Shown piece by piece: positions 8,887 through 17,966 of a DNA stretch of 64,000 nucleotides (position 1 is its first letter; each line of letters opens with the position of its first letter). The position numbers and the translations under genes are program-made. The DNA lies in contig CAJXVC010000011.1 in assembly GCA_913060975.1 (NCBI GenBank), forward strand, positions 62,001 to 126,000. The letters run 5' to 3'. Below the pieces are notes generated by a model that was not told the DNA's origin, did no database searches, and saw only the letters and a list, made by a program, of their open reading frames with translations. Origin of the DNA: an uncultured Gammaproteobacteria bacterium (lineage in GTDB: Bacteria; Pseudomonadota; Gammaproteobacteria; Pseudomonadales; Pseudohongiellaceae).

Positions 8887-9783
8887 ATGGCAAAAATAGC
8901 AACGCACCTGTGGTTTGACACTCAAGCCGTTGCGGCGGCCGAGTTTTATTGCGCAGCATTTGAAAATTCGCAAATCCGTCATAAATCACAGATTCACGAC
9001 ACGCCTTCAGGGGCCGTTGATATTCTCGGCATCGATCTGATGGGCGTACCGTTCGAATTGATCAGCGCCGGACCCTATTTCAAGATCAATTCATCGATCT
9101 CAATGATGGTGGCCTGTCGCAGTAAGGAAGAGGTCGATGGGCTGTGGGAAAAGTTCAGCCCGGACAGTAATGTGATGATGCCGCTGGACTCCTATTTCTT
9201 CAGCGAACGTTATGGCTGGCTGGAAGATAAATACGGCGTGTCCTGGCAATTCATGTTTGACGTCGAGGGCGAAGCAAAGCAGGCGATCACCCCAACGCTG
9301 ATGTTTTCCGGAGAACGCACCGGGCAGGCCAAAGCGGCGATGGAGTTCTACACCGCAGTTTTTTCGGGGCGGGGTGACGCAGAGATTAATGTGCTGCACC
9401 CTTATGATGATCAAGGTGGTGAGTCGCGACGCGGCATGGTAATGCATGCTACTTATACCTTACTGGGAAGCAGCTTCCACGCCATGGACAGCGGCGTTGA
9501 TCACGATATTCCCTTCAATGAAGCCATCTCCTTCATCGTCTCTTGTCAGGATCAGGCGGAAATAGATTACTACTGGGAGCAAATGTCGGCAGTGCCTGAG
9601 TCGGAACAGTGCGGCTGGTTAAAAGACAAGTACGGCGTGTCCTGGCAGATCTTACCAGCAATTATGGACGACATGATGCGTAATGGTAGTGAACAACAAC
9701 GTGCGGCAGTCACCCAGGCATTTCTGAAGATGAAGAAATTTGATATCGCGGCGCTACAAACAGCCTTTTCTGCGGCTGCATGA
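8887..9783 (+). CDS. Double-domain PhnB/VOC protein
   Basis: A 298-residue protein with two PhnB-like VOC repeats: ATHLWFDTQAVAAAEFYCAAF at the start and TPTLMFSGERTGQAKAAMEF near residue 138. Both repeats contain the CGWL/YGWL-x-DKYGVSWQ motif, so the protein is an internal duplication. PhnB-like proteins are often labelled 3-demethylubiquinone methyltransferase, which is not supported by structure; the true function is unknown. GAGG before ATG 8887 supports the start. Confidence 0.85.
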   Translation: MAKIATHLWFDTQAVAAAEFYCAAFENSQIRHKSQIHDTPSGAVDILGIDLMGVPFELISAGPYFKINSSISMMVACRSKEEVDGLWEKFSPDSNVMMPLDSYFFSERYGWLEDKYGVSWQFMFDVEGEAKQAITPTLMFSGERTGQAKAAMEFYTAVFSGRGDAEINVLHPYDDQGGESRRGMVMHATYTLLGSSFHAMDSGVDHDIPFNEAISFIVSCQDQAEIDYYWEQMSAVPESEQCGWLKDKYGVSWQILPAIMDDMMRNGSEQQRAAVTQAFLKMKKFDIAALQTAFSAAA

Positions 9784-9857
9784 GCGGCGTCGACTTTGCA
9801 AGCAATGCACAGTGAAAAGAAGAGAACTGAAGAGTCAAAAAGAGAAAAGAAAAGGAA

Positions 9858-10283
9858 GTGAAAGTGGATGCTGATAAGAAAGTATTTTCAGTCGCAGAGG
9901 CAACGATAGAAACCCCGTTGTTGGTGTATTGTCAGCGGGCCAATTCATTCCCGAACGGGATTATGGCTGCACACCAGGCACTGCATGGCAAAGTATCATT
10001 CAGTGAACAGCGTCGTTATTTCGGTGTTTCCTGGGGCGGTGGCGAGACTACCTATCTGGCTGCCGTTACTGAACTCGAGAAGGGTGAACTGGCAGATCTC
10101 GATCTGGAACCGTTCAAGATAAAATCTGGCAACTACCTGGCAGTCGATACGGAAGGTTATGATCAGATACAGCTGATCTTCCAGCAGTTGATAACTGACT
10201 CCAGAGTCGACCCCAAGGGTTATTGTCTGGAAGATTATCAGGGCGCCAACAAAGTCCGTTGTTTGGTCAAGATCAAGGATTAG
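9858..10283 (+). CDS. GyrI/AraC effector-binding-like small protein
   Basis: A 141-residue protein starting at GTG 9858 after AAAGGA. The body has the pattern of GyrI-like or AraC effector-binding domains: a strand pair around YFGVSWGGGETTYLAAV, then FKIKSGNYLAVDTEGYD and a closing strand VRCLVKIKD. Standalone domains of this type bind small amphipathic ligands or act as hydrolases in some lineages. Assignment is by shape only. It lies in the VOC/DUF1428 gene run. Confidence 0.6.
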   Translation: MKVDADKKVFSVAEATIETPLLVYCQRANSFPNGIMAAHQALHGKVSFSEQRRYFGVSWGGGETTYLAAVTELEKGELADLDLEPFKIKSGNYLAVDTEGYDQIQLIFQQLITDSRVDPKGYCLEDYQGANKVRCLVKIKD

Positions 10284-10332
10284 CACTGTCCAATATTCTG
10301 AATATCCAACATTAACCAAAGAGGATAAAAAG

Positions 10333-10695
10333 ATGTCATACGTCGATGGATTTGTGATTCCTGTGGCTAAAGACAAGGTCGATGAATATCAACGAATTTC
10401 AAAGATCGCCGGTGAAGTGTGGAAGGAAAATGGCGCGCTCGACTACAAAGAGTGTTTGCTTGATGAGGCCGGCTACGATGGTCTGCGTGCGTTCACTGAT
10501 GTTGCTGATGCAGGTGACGGCGAGACAGTCATCTTCGCGTTCATTGTTTACGCTAGCAAGGAAGAGCGCGATGCCATTAATGAAAAGGTAATGGCCGACC
10601 CGCGCATTGCTGGCTTTGCGCCAGAATCGATGCCATTTGACAGCAAGCGTATGGCGTTTGCGGGCTTCAAGACCATCGTGGAGTGGGATAAATAG
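10333..10695 (+). CDS. DUF1428 family protein (YbaA-like)
   Basis: A 120-residue protein matching the DUF1428 pattern closely: opening MSYVDGFVIPVAKDKVDEY, then WKENGALDYKECLLDE, the ETVIFAFIVYASKEERD segment and the end MAFAGFKTIVEW. It has a dimeric ferredoxin-like fold in this family and no proven function. RBS GAGG precedes ATG 10333. Last gene of the small run that begins at 8381. Confidence 0.9.
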   Translation: MSYVDGFVIPVAKDKVDEYQRISKIAGEVWKENGALDYKECLLDEAGYDGLRAFTDVADAGDGETVIFAFIVYASKEERDAINEKVMADPRIAGFAPESMPFDSKRMAFAGFKTIVEWDK

Positions 10696-10824
10696 CACCG
10701 CGTCGCACTTCGATGCGCTGTAAACTCAAATTATTCCGCAACTGGTAATTGCCGCGCCAGAAACTTGTGATGCCTATAACAATGGTCTCTATGGCTATAT
10801 TGAATTAAATAATACGCTATAAAA

Positions 10825-11110
10825 GGGTGAATTTGGCTGTAAGCAGAAATTGAAAAAGCACATCGCATGTTGATCAATAGCACAGTGGGATCGGGGCCAT
10901 GATTCTTGTATACACTGTGGGATGATCCCGGCTTGAGCCGTCTTATCAATAATTTACTTATCAAGCAGCAAAGTGCCTTGACGTTTTCATGTATGGGAAG
11001 GTGAGCAAGTCACCTGCATGCGATTACTTGCTATGATAAACAATGTGAATATATTTTCGTAATTGTGCTCATTATTTACCCTTGGCAGCCGTGCCTTGCA
11101 CGCTGGGTAT
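10825..11110 (+). pseudogene. Decayed copy of the 3'/5' junction of the 1420-3392 gene pair
   Basis: By eye, 10850-11040 aligns with 2140-2330: TGTTGATCAA, GATCCCGGCTTGAG, CAATAATTTA, AAAGTGCCTT, CACCTGCATG and GATTACT-GCTATGAT all recur in order. The similarity continues past the junction into the start of the second gene (ATGATAAACAATGTG against ATGATTAGCAAGGTG, then ATTGTGCTC). Frames are broken by indels and stops, including TAA soon after the would-be second start. So a second copy of the whole two-gene unit once existed here; only about 280 bp is recognisable. Confidence 0.75.
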
Positions 11111-11121
11111 TGTAAGTGCAA

Positions 11122-12135
11122 TCAAGCTATAGCAAATGCTGCCAGCGCATGGGTAGTAATCACTTCAACGCCAACACGTTCTCCAATCCCGAAGTAGTTT
11201 TCATGACTGGTGCGAATCTGCAGTTGTGGGCCGCCATCCAACGCCACTCCGTAGAGCCAGTAGGCGCCCTCGTAGCGGGCCCAGCTTACTTTAGCATTGC
11301 CCGGGCCGACGGCGGCAGCAAGGGACAGGTCATCGGGGCGTAACAGTAAATCAACTTCTCCGGTCGCCTCGTCCACAGCCGTGGCCGGGACATCGCCGAG
11401 ACTGGTGCTGACATGATTGCCCTTGAGCTGGCCGCGGATAAAACTGGCTTCCCCGAGAAAACCCGCTACAAAGCGTGAAGCAGGTTCACAGAAACAAGCT
11501 TCTGGGCTGGCCAGTTGTTCCAGCACGCCTGCGTTGAGAACCCCCAGCCGATCGCCCACCGACAGGGCTTCTTCCTGGTCATGGGTGACCCAGATGGCCG
11601 GCACACCGGCCACCTTCAGGGCATTGCGAATTTCCCATCTGAGGCTGTCCTTCAGAGCTGCGTCCAGATTCGACAGAGGTTCATCCAGCAGTATCAGAGA
11701 AGGCTCATGTGCAAGTGTTCTCGCCAGCGCGACCCGCTGCTTCTGACCACCGGATAAGGTGCCAGGTTTCACATATCGAAAATTATCCAGTCCCAGCAGT
11801 TTGAGCCAATGATCCGCCTGGACCATGTCTGTCAGGCGAAAGGCGACATTCTGTTCAACGGTAAGATGGGGAAACAGGGCAAAGTCCTGAAAGACCATGC
11901 CAAGCTTGCGCTTTTCAGGAGCAATGGATTTGCCCGGGGTTGCTTCCCAATTGCCGAGGCTGATTCGACCTTGGGCAATTGGAATCAATCCTGCCACTGC
12001 TTGCAGGATAGTGGTCTTGCCACAAGCGGTGGGACCCACCAGCATCAGAATTTCATCCTCAGTCAGTGTCAGGTTCAGGTTCTCGACCACTCTGACTGGA
12101 CCGTAGTCCACACAGAGGTTTTCAATTTGCAACAT
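11122..12135 (-). CDS. fbpC: Ferric iron ABC transporter ATP-binding protein
   Basis: A 337-residue ABC ATPase, cytoplasmic partner of the permease just upstream. The start is ATG 12135 (MLQIENLCVDYGP), not the longer track ORF, because TAATG couples it to the permease stop. Walker A is GPTACGKTT, the signature is LSGGQKQR, Walker B is LILLDEPLSNLD and the switch His is in WVTHDQEEA. A C-terminal TOBE-like domain holds LLLRPDDLSLA. FbpC proteins energise import of ferric iron delivered by FbpA; operon order and the Fur box 3.4 kb upstream fit this. Confidence 0.9.
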   Translation of the reverse strand: MLQIENLCVDYGPVRVVENLNLTLTEDEILMLVGPTACGKTTILQAVAGLIPIAQGRISLGNWEATPGKSIAPEKRKLGMVFQDFALFPHLTVEQNVAFRLTDMVQADHWLKLLGLDNFRYVKPGTLSGGQKQRVALARTLAHEPSLILLDEPLSNLDAALKDSLRWEIRNALKVAGVPAIWVTHDQEEALSVGDRLGVLNAGVLEQLASPEACFCEPASRFVAGFLGEASFIRGQLKGNHVSTSLGDVPATAVDEATGEVDLLLRPDDLSLAAAVGPGNAKVSWARYEGAYWLYGVALDGGPQLQIRTSHENYFGIGERVGVEVITTHALAAFAIA

Positions 12136-13655
12136 TACGACTTCTTGTCCTCGATCATGCCGAATTCGGCGCGGCGTTCTCCAAACAGCATCAATGCCAG
12201 ACCCAGGCCGGACATCAATACCAGTAACAATCCCGGAATAGCGGCGCGGCCAAAATAGCCCGCTTCGTAGACCCGCCATAAGTAGGTGGCAAGAGTTTCA
12301 AAGCCAGTGGGCGCCAGTAGCAGCGTAGCCGGTAATTCTCGCATGACTTCCAGAAATACCAGGGCTGCCCCGGCAATCATACCTCTGAATGTGAGGGGCA
12401 CGGTGACTCGCCAGAATACTTCCGAAGGTCTGGCACCCAACACCCGGGCCGCCTTGGTAAGACTGGCATCGAGTTTTTCGGCCGTGCTGCGCACCGATCC
12501 CACGGCCAGTGACAGAAAGCGCAGCACATAGGCGATTACCAGCAGGCCCAGGGTCTGGTACATGAACGGGACCTGCAATCCTGCATACACCAGGGCCGTG
12601 CCCATGACGATGCCAGGAACGCCGAAACCGAGATAGGTAATCCGGTCCATGAGTCTGCCGAAGCGCCCGGCAATAGAAGCATAGGCGACTGGCAAAGCCA
12701 AGACCACCGCCACGGCGGCTGCCAGCAACGAGACGTAGGTGGAGTTCCAGGCGTATTCAAGTTCAAAACCGGCATTGCCTTCGCGGAACAGCCAGAGAGT
12801 GAAAATGCCGAGAGGTAACACGATGGACAGCATCACTATGGGCGCCACGGCGGCCAGCAATGCGGGCACCTGCCATCGCCCAGGCCAGATGGTGAGACTG
12901 CGGCCGGGTCGCTCCAGGGTCACGCCGATAGTGGATTCCAGAAACAGTATCAGGCCCACAATCACTAACAACTGCAATGACAGCATGGCGGCCTGATCCA
13001 GGCCGAAGGCGTTGTATTCCACATAGATTACTCGGGTGAAGGTATCCAGACCCATAAAGGCTGGTGTGCCGAAATCCGACAGGGTGTACAGGGCTGACAG
13101 CAGCGCACCGGCGGTTATGCCTCGCAGTGCTCTTGGCAGGGCAATCTTCCACAGACTCATGGGCAGCGACAGACCCAGGGTACGACTGGCATTGATCAAG
13201 CTGGCATCCTGGCTCAGAAGTGAAGCCCGGGTAGTTAGTAACACAAATGGATAGGTATAGAGAATCATCACCAGGGTGGCGCCGGTCAGGCCGGAGGCCG
13301 ACGGGGTACTGATGCCCAGCAGATTGTCGATTTCACCGCCGGGGCCGAAAGCGGCATAAAAGGTGAAGGCACCAATATAGCTGGGCATGGCGAGGGGTGC
13401 TGCCAGCAGTATCAACCAGAGTTTGCCGAGGGGCAGTCTGACGTAGGCCGTCAGTACGGCCAGAGGCACACCAATGATAACGGCACCGGTGACGGTAAAC
13501 AGCATCAACAGCAGCGTGTTGACCAGAAGATCGAGATTGCGGGTATCGAGAAAATCAGCCGGATTTTCCACCAGGCCGATGAGCACGACGATAGGTGCTG
13601 CCGTAATCAGCGCGATCAGCAGCGCAAGGGGATAAGAAACTGGCCAGCGCGTCAT
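12135..13655 (-). CDS. fbpB: Ferric iron ABC transporter permease (fused two-unit type)
   Basis: A 506-residue inner-membrane permease with two homologous halves and about 12 membrane segments, the FbpB/SfuB layout. Each half has an EAA-like loop: SLINASRTLGLSLPMSLWKIALPRA and SLTKAARVLGARPSEVFWRVTVPLT are visible in turn. It overlaps the binding-protein gene by 4 bases at its start and the ATPase by 1 base at its end, so all three are coupled. It would pass ferric iron into the cytoplasm. Confidence 0.92.
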   Translation of the reverse strand: MTRWPVSYPLALLIALITAAPIVVLIGLVENPADFLDTRNLDLLVNTLLLMLFTVTGAVIIGVPLAVLTAYVRLPLGKLWLILLAAPLAMPSYIGAFTFYAAFGPGGEIDNLLGISTPSASGLTGATLVMILYTYPFVLLTTRASLLSQDASLINASRTLGLSLPMSLWKIALPRALRGITAGALLSALYTLSDFGTPAFMGLDTFTRVIYVEYNAFGLDQAAMLSLQLLVIVGLILFLESTIGVTLERPGRSLTIWPGRWQVPALLAAVAPIVMLSIVLPLGIFTLWLFREGNAGFELEYAWNSTYVSLLAAAVAVVLALPVAYASIAGRFGRLMDRITYLGFGVPGIVMGTALVYAGLQVPFMYQTLGLLVIAYVLRFLSLAVGSVRSTAEKLDASLTKAARVLGARPSEVFWRVTVPLTFRGMIAGAALVFLEVMRELPATLLLAPTGFETLATYLWRVYEAGYFGRAAIPGLLLVLMSGLGLALMLFGERRAEFGMIEDKKS

Positions 13656-14695
13656 AACACGCCGACATCTCGCATCAGGTCCAAAGTGGGACGCAGATCA
13701 GCCAGCCGGGTCAGGTTGATATCCGGCGGCTGGATAGTGGCCAGGTCCGGCAGTCCCTGAGGCGGCGCAACACCGTCAACCAGAGGGATTTCGAAAGCCT
13801 CGCTGGACAGGAACGACTGCACTTCCCGGGTTAGCAGGTAACGGATGAAATTGATGGGCAGGTCGCCCTCGCTCAGGGCCACAATACCCGAGGCGTTCAC
13901 CAGGCAACCGGCATCGTTGTTGGTAAAGGCCAGGTCCACGGTCGCATCGGGCTTGCCCGCTTTCAGGCGCAAGGTGTAGTAGTGATTGGCAAAACCCATA
14001 TCCACCTCGCCGCGCTCGACTGCCATGACCACGCCCAGTTCACCGGCATAGGACCGGGCCACCTTGTCCATCTTCTGCAGCCACTCACCGGTGGCCTGTT
14101 CTCCCTCGAGTAAACGCATGGCGGTAACAAAAGATTGAAAGGATGCATAGGCCGGCGCCCAGCCGATACTCAAACCACTGTCGGGGACGGCCATGACATC
14201 ATCAGGCACGTCGGCGGCGGTGAGACGTTCAGTGTTATAAGGCAGGGTCCGGATGCGTCCGGTGATCGGGGACCATTTTTCATAACGGAAATTGGCCTGA
14301 AGCTGGTTAGTCAAATCCTGTGGCAGTTCGCGAGCCAGGCCTTCGTTGCTGATCAGGCCGATGGCACCAGTGTCTACGGCCCAGAACAAATTGGCGCGGC
14401 GTACGCCCGCGCGGGACTCGGCAACAATGGCATTGGCCAATGCAGCGGTGGGACCGCGGCGGATATTCAGTTCCAGAGCAGGGTTGCGCTGCTGGATAGC
14501 GTCCAGCACGTTTTCATACAAGCCGCCTTCGCCGCGACCCAGATATAAGGTCAGTTCACCTTCAAGTGCCGGTAATTCTTCCACCGACAAGGCAATTTTT
14601 GCCTGGGATTCCTGGGCCAACAGGCCGCCCGGCAGCATGAGGTTACCCAGCGATCCCGATACCGCCAGAGTTTGCAGAAAATGTCGTCTTTGCAC
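13652..14695 (-). CDS. fbpA: Ferric iron ABC transporter periplasmic binding protein
   Basis: A 347-residue extracytoplasmic binding protein with a Tat-like leader (QRRHFLQTLAVSG) and the ELTLYLGRGEGGLYENVLDAI opening of type-2 iron-binding proteins. Later blocks (RANLFWAVDTGAIGLISNEG, GWAPAYASFQSF, TNNDAGCLVNASGI) follow the FbpA fold. The Tat signal is less common in this family and could mean export of the folded, metal-loaded protein. It is the second gene of the Fur-box operon, 2 bases after the helical protein. Confidence 0.88.
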   Translation of the reverse strand: MQRRHFLQTLAVSGSLGNLMLPGGLLAQESQAKIALSVEELPALEGELTLYLGRGEGGLYENVLDAIQQRNPALELNIRRGPTAALANAIVAESRAGVRRANLFWAVDTGAIGLISNEGLARELPQDLTNQLQANFRYEKWSPITGRIRTLPYNTERLTAADVPDDVMAVPDSGLSIGWAPAYASFQSFVTAMRLLEGEQATGEWLQKMDKVARSYAGELGVVMAVERGEVDMGFANHYYTLRLKAGKPDATVDLAFTNNDAGCLVNASGIVALSEGDLPINFIRYLLTREVQSFLSSEAFEIPLVDGVAPPQGLPDLATIQPPDINLTRLADLRPTLDLMRDVGVL

Positions 14696-14697
14696 TA

Positions 14698-15504
14698 CTA
14701 GAATACGCTCGGTCGGTTGGCTTCGGCTTCTTCCAGCAGAGCGCGGGCGCGATTCAGCTTGGTCTTCATCTCATTCACAATGTCACGGACTGCATCCACG
14801 CTGGCAGCGCCTTCGATAGCCTGGGGCAGGGTGACATTGAAGTCTACTTCCAGGTCTTCCACCAAGTCGGCATCCTGCTCGATCAAATCCCCTTCCACAC
14901 CTTCAAAACGGGTCAGGTAGGTGTCAAAAACAATGCTCACTGCTTCTTCCGGCAGGCGCTCGGCATACTTGGCCACGACGCGGTCAAGCAGTTGCCCCAC
15001 CTGGGTCAGGGTTTCCACCGGCGAGGTTGCCACGGTGTTCTCGATATTGGCCACCAGACCCCGGGTCTGGAACTGGGCTGCCAGTTTTACCGCACCCAGA
15101 CCTTGCCACAGGCTTTGCTCCAGAGCGTCCTGCTGGGTACGCAATTCGGCGATGGGCTGCTGTGCTTCAATTGCCTGGCGCACGCCAAACAACCCTTGCC
15201 AGATGGAGGCATAAACCGGTACATAATTGCTTTCAATGGCGGCATGGAAGTTCACTTCTTCCCAGATTTCCACCACCTGCTCCGGATCGACATTGGTCAG
15301 ACCGCCGCGCTCGTAATTGGCGACGATTTCGTCCACCTGCTCGATCATCCAGACAACTTCCTCGGCGTATTCACCCAGGTGGGATTGGAGGTCGTTAACG
15401 TGATCGCCAATGGGGCCATTGGCGGAGGCCGCGGTCGTGAAAAATGTCGCGATCAGGCCTAAAATGACCATTATGCCGGTGTGCTGCGAAGTCTTGAATG
15501 TCAT
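14698..15504 (-). CDS. Helical periplasmic protein leading the iron operon
   Basis: A 268-residue protein with a cleavable signal (FFTTAASA) and an almost wholly helical, acidic body. The run EEVNFHAAIESNYVPVYAS and the following WQGLFGVRQAIE resemble the extracytoplasmic helical domains of FTR1/EfeO-type iron proteins, but I cannot name the family. It directly follows the Fur box and precedes fbpA by 2 bases, so it is co-transcribed and very likely works in iron acquisition, perhaps binding or reducing iron in the periplasm. Function is inferred from context only. Confidence 0.75.
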   Translation of the reverse strand: MTFKTSQHTGIMVILGLIATFFTTAASANGPIGDHVNDLQSHLGEYAEEVVWMIEQVDEIVANYERGGLTNVDPEQVVEIWEEVNFHAAIESNYVPVYASIWQGLFGVRQAIEAQQPIAELRTQQDALEQSLWQGLGAVKLAAQFQTRGLVANIENTVATSPVETLTQVGQLLDRVVAKYAERLPEEAVSIVFDTYLTRFEGVEGDLIEQDADLVEDLEVDFNVTLPQAIEGAASVDAVRDIVNEMKTKLNRARALLEEAEANRPSVF

Positions 15505-15535
15505 AGTCTGTTCTCTGCGCTGATATTTAAAGCTA

Positions 15536-15554
15536 AATGATAACCATTATCATT
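15536..15554. promoter_or_regulatory. Fur box of the fbp operon
   Basis: AATGATAACCATTATCATT is an 8-3-8 perfect inverted repeat and close to the 19-bp Fur consensus GATAATGATAATCATTATC. It lies 32 bp before the helical-protein start, where Fur binding would block transcription in iron-replete cells. Confidence 0.88.
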
Positions 15555-15559
15555 AACGG

Positions 15560-15940
15560 GGACAAGTGAATCTCGATGTTTGCACAATTTTTCACAAAAA
15601 TCAGGGGGTGGGGAGGTTAAGGCATGCTTGGCAAGCGAAATAACCGACAAGACCAATCTTACCGAGCAATACCGTTGAAACAAATCCCACCTCCGAAAGA
15701 CCGGCAATGGGCACATGAATCCCGATCTGACCGGAATGGACACCAGGACAGTCTTGGCGGTCGCCTTCGGCTTCTTATTGTGAGTCGAAAATATCCTGCT
15801 TTGTTCAATTGCTCCTGGATGTCTGTTTACCGCTACAAATTTCCGAATCTTGCACCTACTCACCACAGGGGCAGAGTAGTTTGATCGAATCTATCGGGCC
15901 ATTTGCATGATTCATTGCTGCGGCAAAATGTCGCGGTTTT
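15560..15940. other. Intergenic stretch, nothing recognised
   Basis: Between the Fur box and the next gene cluster I see no convincing gene. Short ORFs on both strands (15501-15866 minus, 15624-15884 plus) lack family features and the minus one would run through the Fur box. Confidence 0.5.
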
Positions 15941-15942
15941 TA

Positions 15943-15973
15943 TTGATTTCAAGGGTTAATTTTCAAGTACGCT
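15943..15973 (+). promoter_or_regulatory. Candidate promoter/operator of the first czc-type operon
   Basis: A direct repeat TTTCAAG-N7-TTTCAAG (15947 and 15961) lies 45 bp before the leader ORF, the spacing seen for response-regulator boxes. TTGATT and TACGCT are also 19 bp apart, which would suit a MerR-type regulator. The two readings compete and neither is secure. Confidence 0.25.
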
Positions 15974-16011
15974 GGTGTTAGCATATTGCAATTGAAACGT
16001 AGGAAAGGCTA

Positions 16012-16392
16012 ATGTTCTTCGCTGCCAAAAACCGTCTTCTCAATTGCAAAGTGACTGTTCTATTGTTGCTGACCTCATTGCTTCTGCCAATGAGCGGTGC
16101 CGCTATTCACTATTGCTTTGATGGTTTAGAGTCGCCCGTGTCGATTCATTTCGATAATTTCGCAGGCCATGAAACACATGAAGTTGGTGCGCATGTAGAC
16201 ACTGAGAAGCGAAATCTTGATGACAATATCTTGAGCAAGCTTCAAAGTCAGGACTCATTCCTGATTGCCTTTGATTCCAATTTTAAAACACTGCAGTGTG
16301 TTTCAGAAATATTGCCCCTCACATTTGATTTCAGTCCGGAATTATCCAGATACTGGGATCTAAACCCTCCCTTGCGCGCACCGCCAGCCTAG
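16012..16392 (+). CDS. Putative metal-sensing leader peptide, RAPP tail (class A)
   Basis: A 126-residue ORF with a strong RBS (AGGAAAGG), a hydrophobic signal/anchor (TVLLLLTSLLLPMSGAA), then HYCFDGLESPVSIHF, a His/Asp/Glu-rich middle and the tail PPLRAPPA just before the stop. The ORF at 54350-53946 shares HYC(F/L)DG-x-E-x-PVS(I/V)HF and the RAPP tail, and also precedes a czcCBA operon. RAPP is the arrest motif of the known ApdA/ApdP nascent chains; metal-linked upstream ORFs (CopL, DUF2946/CruR) are known for copper. I infer a translational sensor controlling the downstream RND operon. It could instead simply be a periplasmic metal-binding protein. Confidence 0.72.
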   Translation: MFFAAKNRLLNCKVTVLLLLTSLLLPMSGAAIHYCFDGLESPVSIHFDNFAGHETHEVGAHVDTEKRNLDDNILSKLQSQDSFLIAFDSNFKTLQCVSEILPLTFDFSPELSRYWDLNPPLRAPPA

Positions 16393-16599
16393 TATCCATT
16401 ATTTTTAGAGAGTTCTTCGTACGCTCGTGTGCGTTGTGCTTTTCTGTGAGATAAAGCGTTTAATATACCGGGTACTCCCACCGTGATTTTAATTAGTCTT
16501 AGCGGACATTAACGCCTATACGCTTTGTTTCATAGTTTTCCTTTTTCACTTGCGAAAGCTCGAGGCTGCTCACCGCCTGAGTAATCGCATCTACAAAAC

Positions 16600-16615
16600 A
16601 TTCTATCGATAGAAT
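16600..16615. promoter_or_regulatory. Perfect 16-bp palindrome just before czcC
   Basis: ATTCTATCGATAGAAT is fully self-complementary and ends 13 bp before the czcC ATG. In RNA it would form a hairpin next to the ribosome-binding region, or in DNA act as an operator. Confidence 0.4.
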
Positions 16616-16628
16616 TGGAATAATCAGT

Positions 16629-17939
16629 ATGAAGCGTAAAGTGTTGACCCTCTTTTGCCTTGTGTGTTCATCAGCAATGACTTTAATGGCCGCTGAGCTT
16701 GAATCTACCCCAGTACCCAGAAGCAGCTCTGTAAACCTAGAACAACCTCTAACATTATCCGCAGCACTTCAAAGAGCGTCCAATCTTAACCCGGCGCTTC
16801 AGCAAGCAAAAATTGCTGTATCAAGTTTTGAAGGCGCTTACCGGCACGCCGATACTCCAGTACCCTCAAATCCGGTAGTGTCGCTGCAGTCATTTGACCA
16901 GGGAACAGGCTCTGGGCAAGTCAATCGCTCAATTGGAATTACGGTATCACAGGAATTGTGGATCGCCGGACAAGGCGGCTTGCGTGAGCAGGCAGCCGGA
17001 GCCCGCTTGCAGGCGGCGCGCCAACGTCTGGATTTCCTTTCTGCCACCATTGCGGCTCGAACCAGGGCAGCTTTCATGCGCGCCTTGGTCGCTCGCGAGG
17101 CAGTGGAGACTGCAGAGCAGATTGTCAATGCCAATCAGGATTTAAGTGATTTTTCCGAATTGAGGTTGGAGTCTGGCGAGGCCAATCAACTTGAGGCTAA
17201 TACAGCAAGAATTGGCCTCGGGCAGGCGCAAGCCTTGCTGGCGCAGGCGGAAAATCAGTTTGAGCAAGCAAAATATCGCCTTATAGATTTACTTTGGCTG
17301 GACCCAGCACAAGCCCTGGAGCTTAGTGGAGTAGTGTCCCCCGTCGAGTTGGAAGTTCCCGGTCAAGAAGAGTTGCTAACTCGTGCTGTACAACGTCGAA
17401 GTGATTTGGCGGCAGCTTCAGAACAAGTGATGGCTGCTCAAAATGAACTTAAACTCGCAAATAGGCAGCTCATACCCAACCTGACAGTATTTGCTGTCAA
17501 AAATTCAGATATTAATATCGATAGCAGTGTTTTGGCTGGCTTGTCTTTCGAACTACCTGTTTTGCACCGATTTGGAGGTGAACGACAGCAGGCAGCAGCT
17601 CAGTTGGATCAAGCTCTATTGGAACGGGATTCGCTAAATTTGTCTGTGCGTAGCGAAATACTTTCCGCGTTGTCAGCGTACCGGGCCGCGCGACGCAGCT
17701 TGTCGTCCATGTCAGAAGAAGTGCTGAATTCGGCAACCCAGAATTTAGAATTAACACGTATCGCATTTGAGACTGGTGAGGTTGATGCGACGGCTTTATC
17801 TATAGCCCAAAGTGTGCTGGTTAATACACGCAATGAACATCTACGTGCACTAAATGATCTGGTTGTCGCTGGTACCGAACTTGAACGTGCATCTGGCGGC
17901 ATCCTTATATTGAGTAACGTGGACAGTGCTAACAATTAA
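16629..17939 (+). CDS. czcC: TolC-type outer-membrane component of RND metal efflux
   Basis: A 436-residue outer-membrane factor with a signal peptide (SSAMTLMAA) and the two OEP repeats of the CzcC/TolC family, long heptad helices rich in Ala, Gln and Glu. The second repeat starts near AVQRRSDLAAASEQVMAAQNELKLANRQLIPNL. It forms the outer-membrane exit duct for the CzcBA pump encoded next. Distances of 27 bp to each following gene indicate one operon, preceded by the leader ORF at 16012. Confidence 0.9.
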   Translation: MKRKVLTLFCLVCSSAMTLMAAELESTPVPRSSSVNLEQPLTLSAALQRASNLNPALQQAKIAVSSFEGAYRHADTPVPSNPVVSLQSFDQGTGSGQVNRSIGITVSQELWIAGQGGLREQAAGARLQAARQRLDFLSATIAARTRAAFMRALVAREAVETAEQIVNANQDLSDFSELRLESGEANQLEANTARIGLGQAQALLAQAENQFEQAKYRLIDLLWLDPAQALELSGVVSPVELEVPGQEELLTRAVQRRSDLAAASEQVMAAQNELKLANRQLIPNLTVFAVKNSDINIDSSVLAGLSFELPVLHRFGGERQQAAAQLDQALLERDSLNLSVRSEILSALSAYRAARRSLSSMSEEVLNSATQNLELTRIAFETGEVDATALSIAQSVLVNTRNEHLRALNDLVVAGTELERASGGILILSNVDSANN

Positions 17940-17966
17940 TTTATCTATCTATAGGAGTGACTTGTC

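Noticed and set aside
15501-15866. 121-codon minus-strand ORF upstream of the iron operon
   Set aside because: It runs across the Fur box, has no RBS or family features and overlaps the start of the helical-protein gene.
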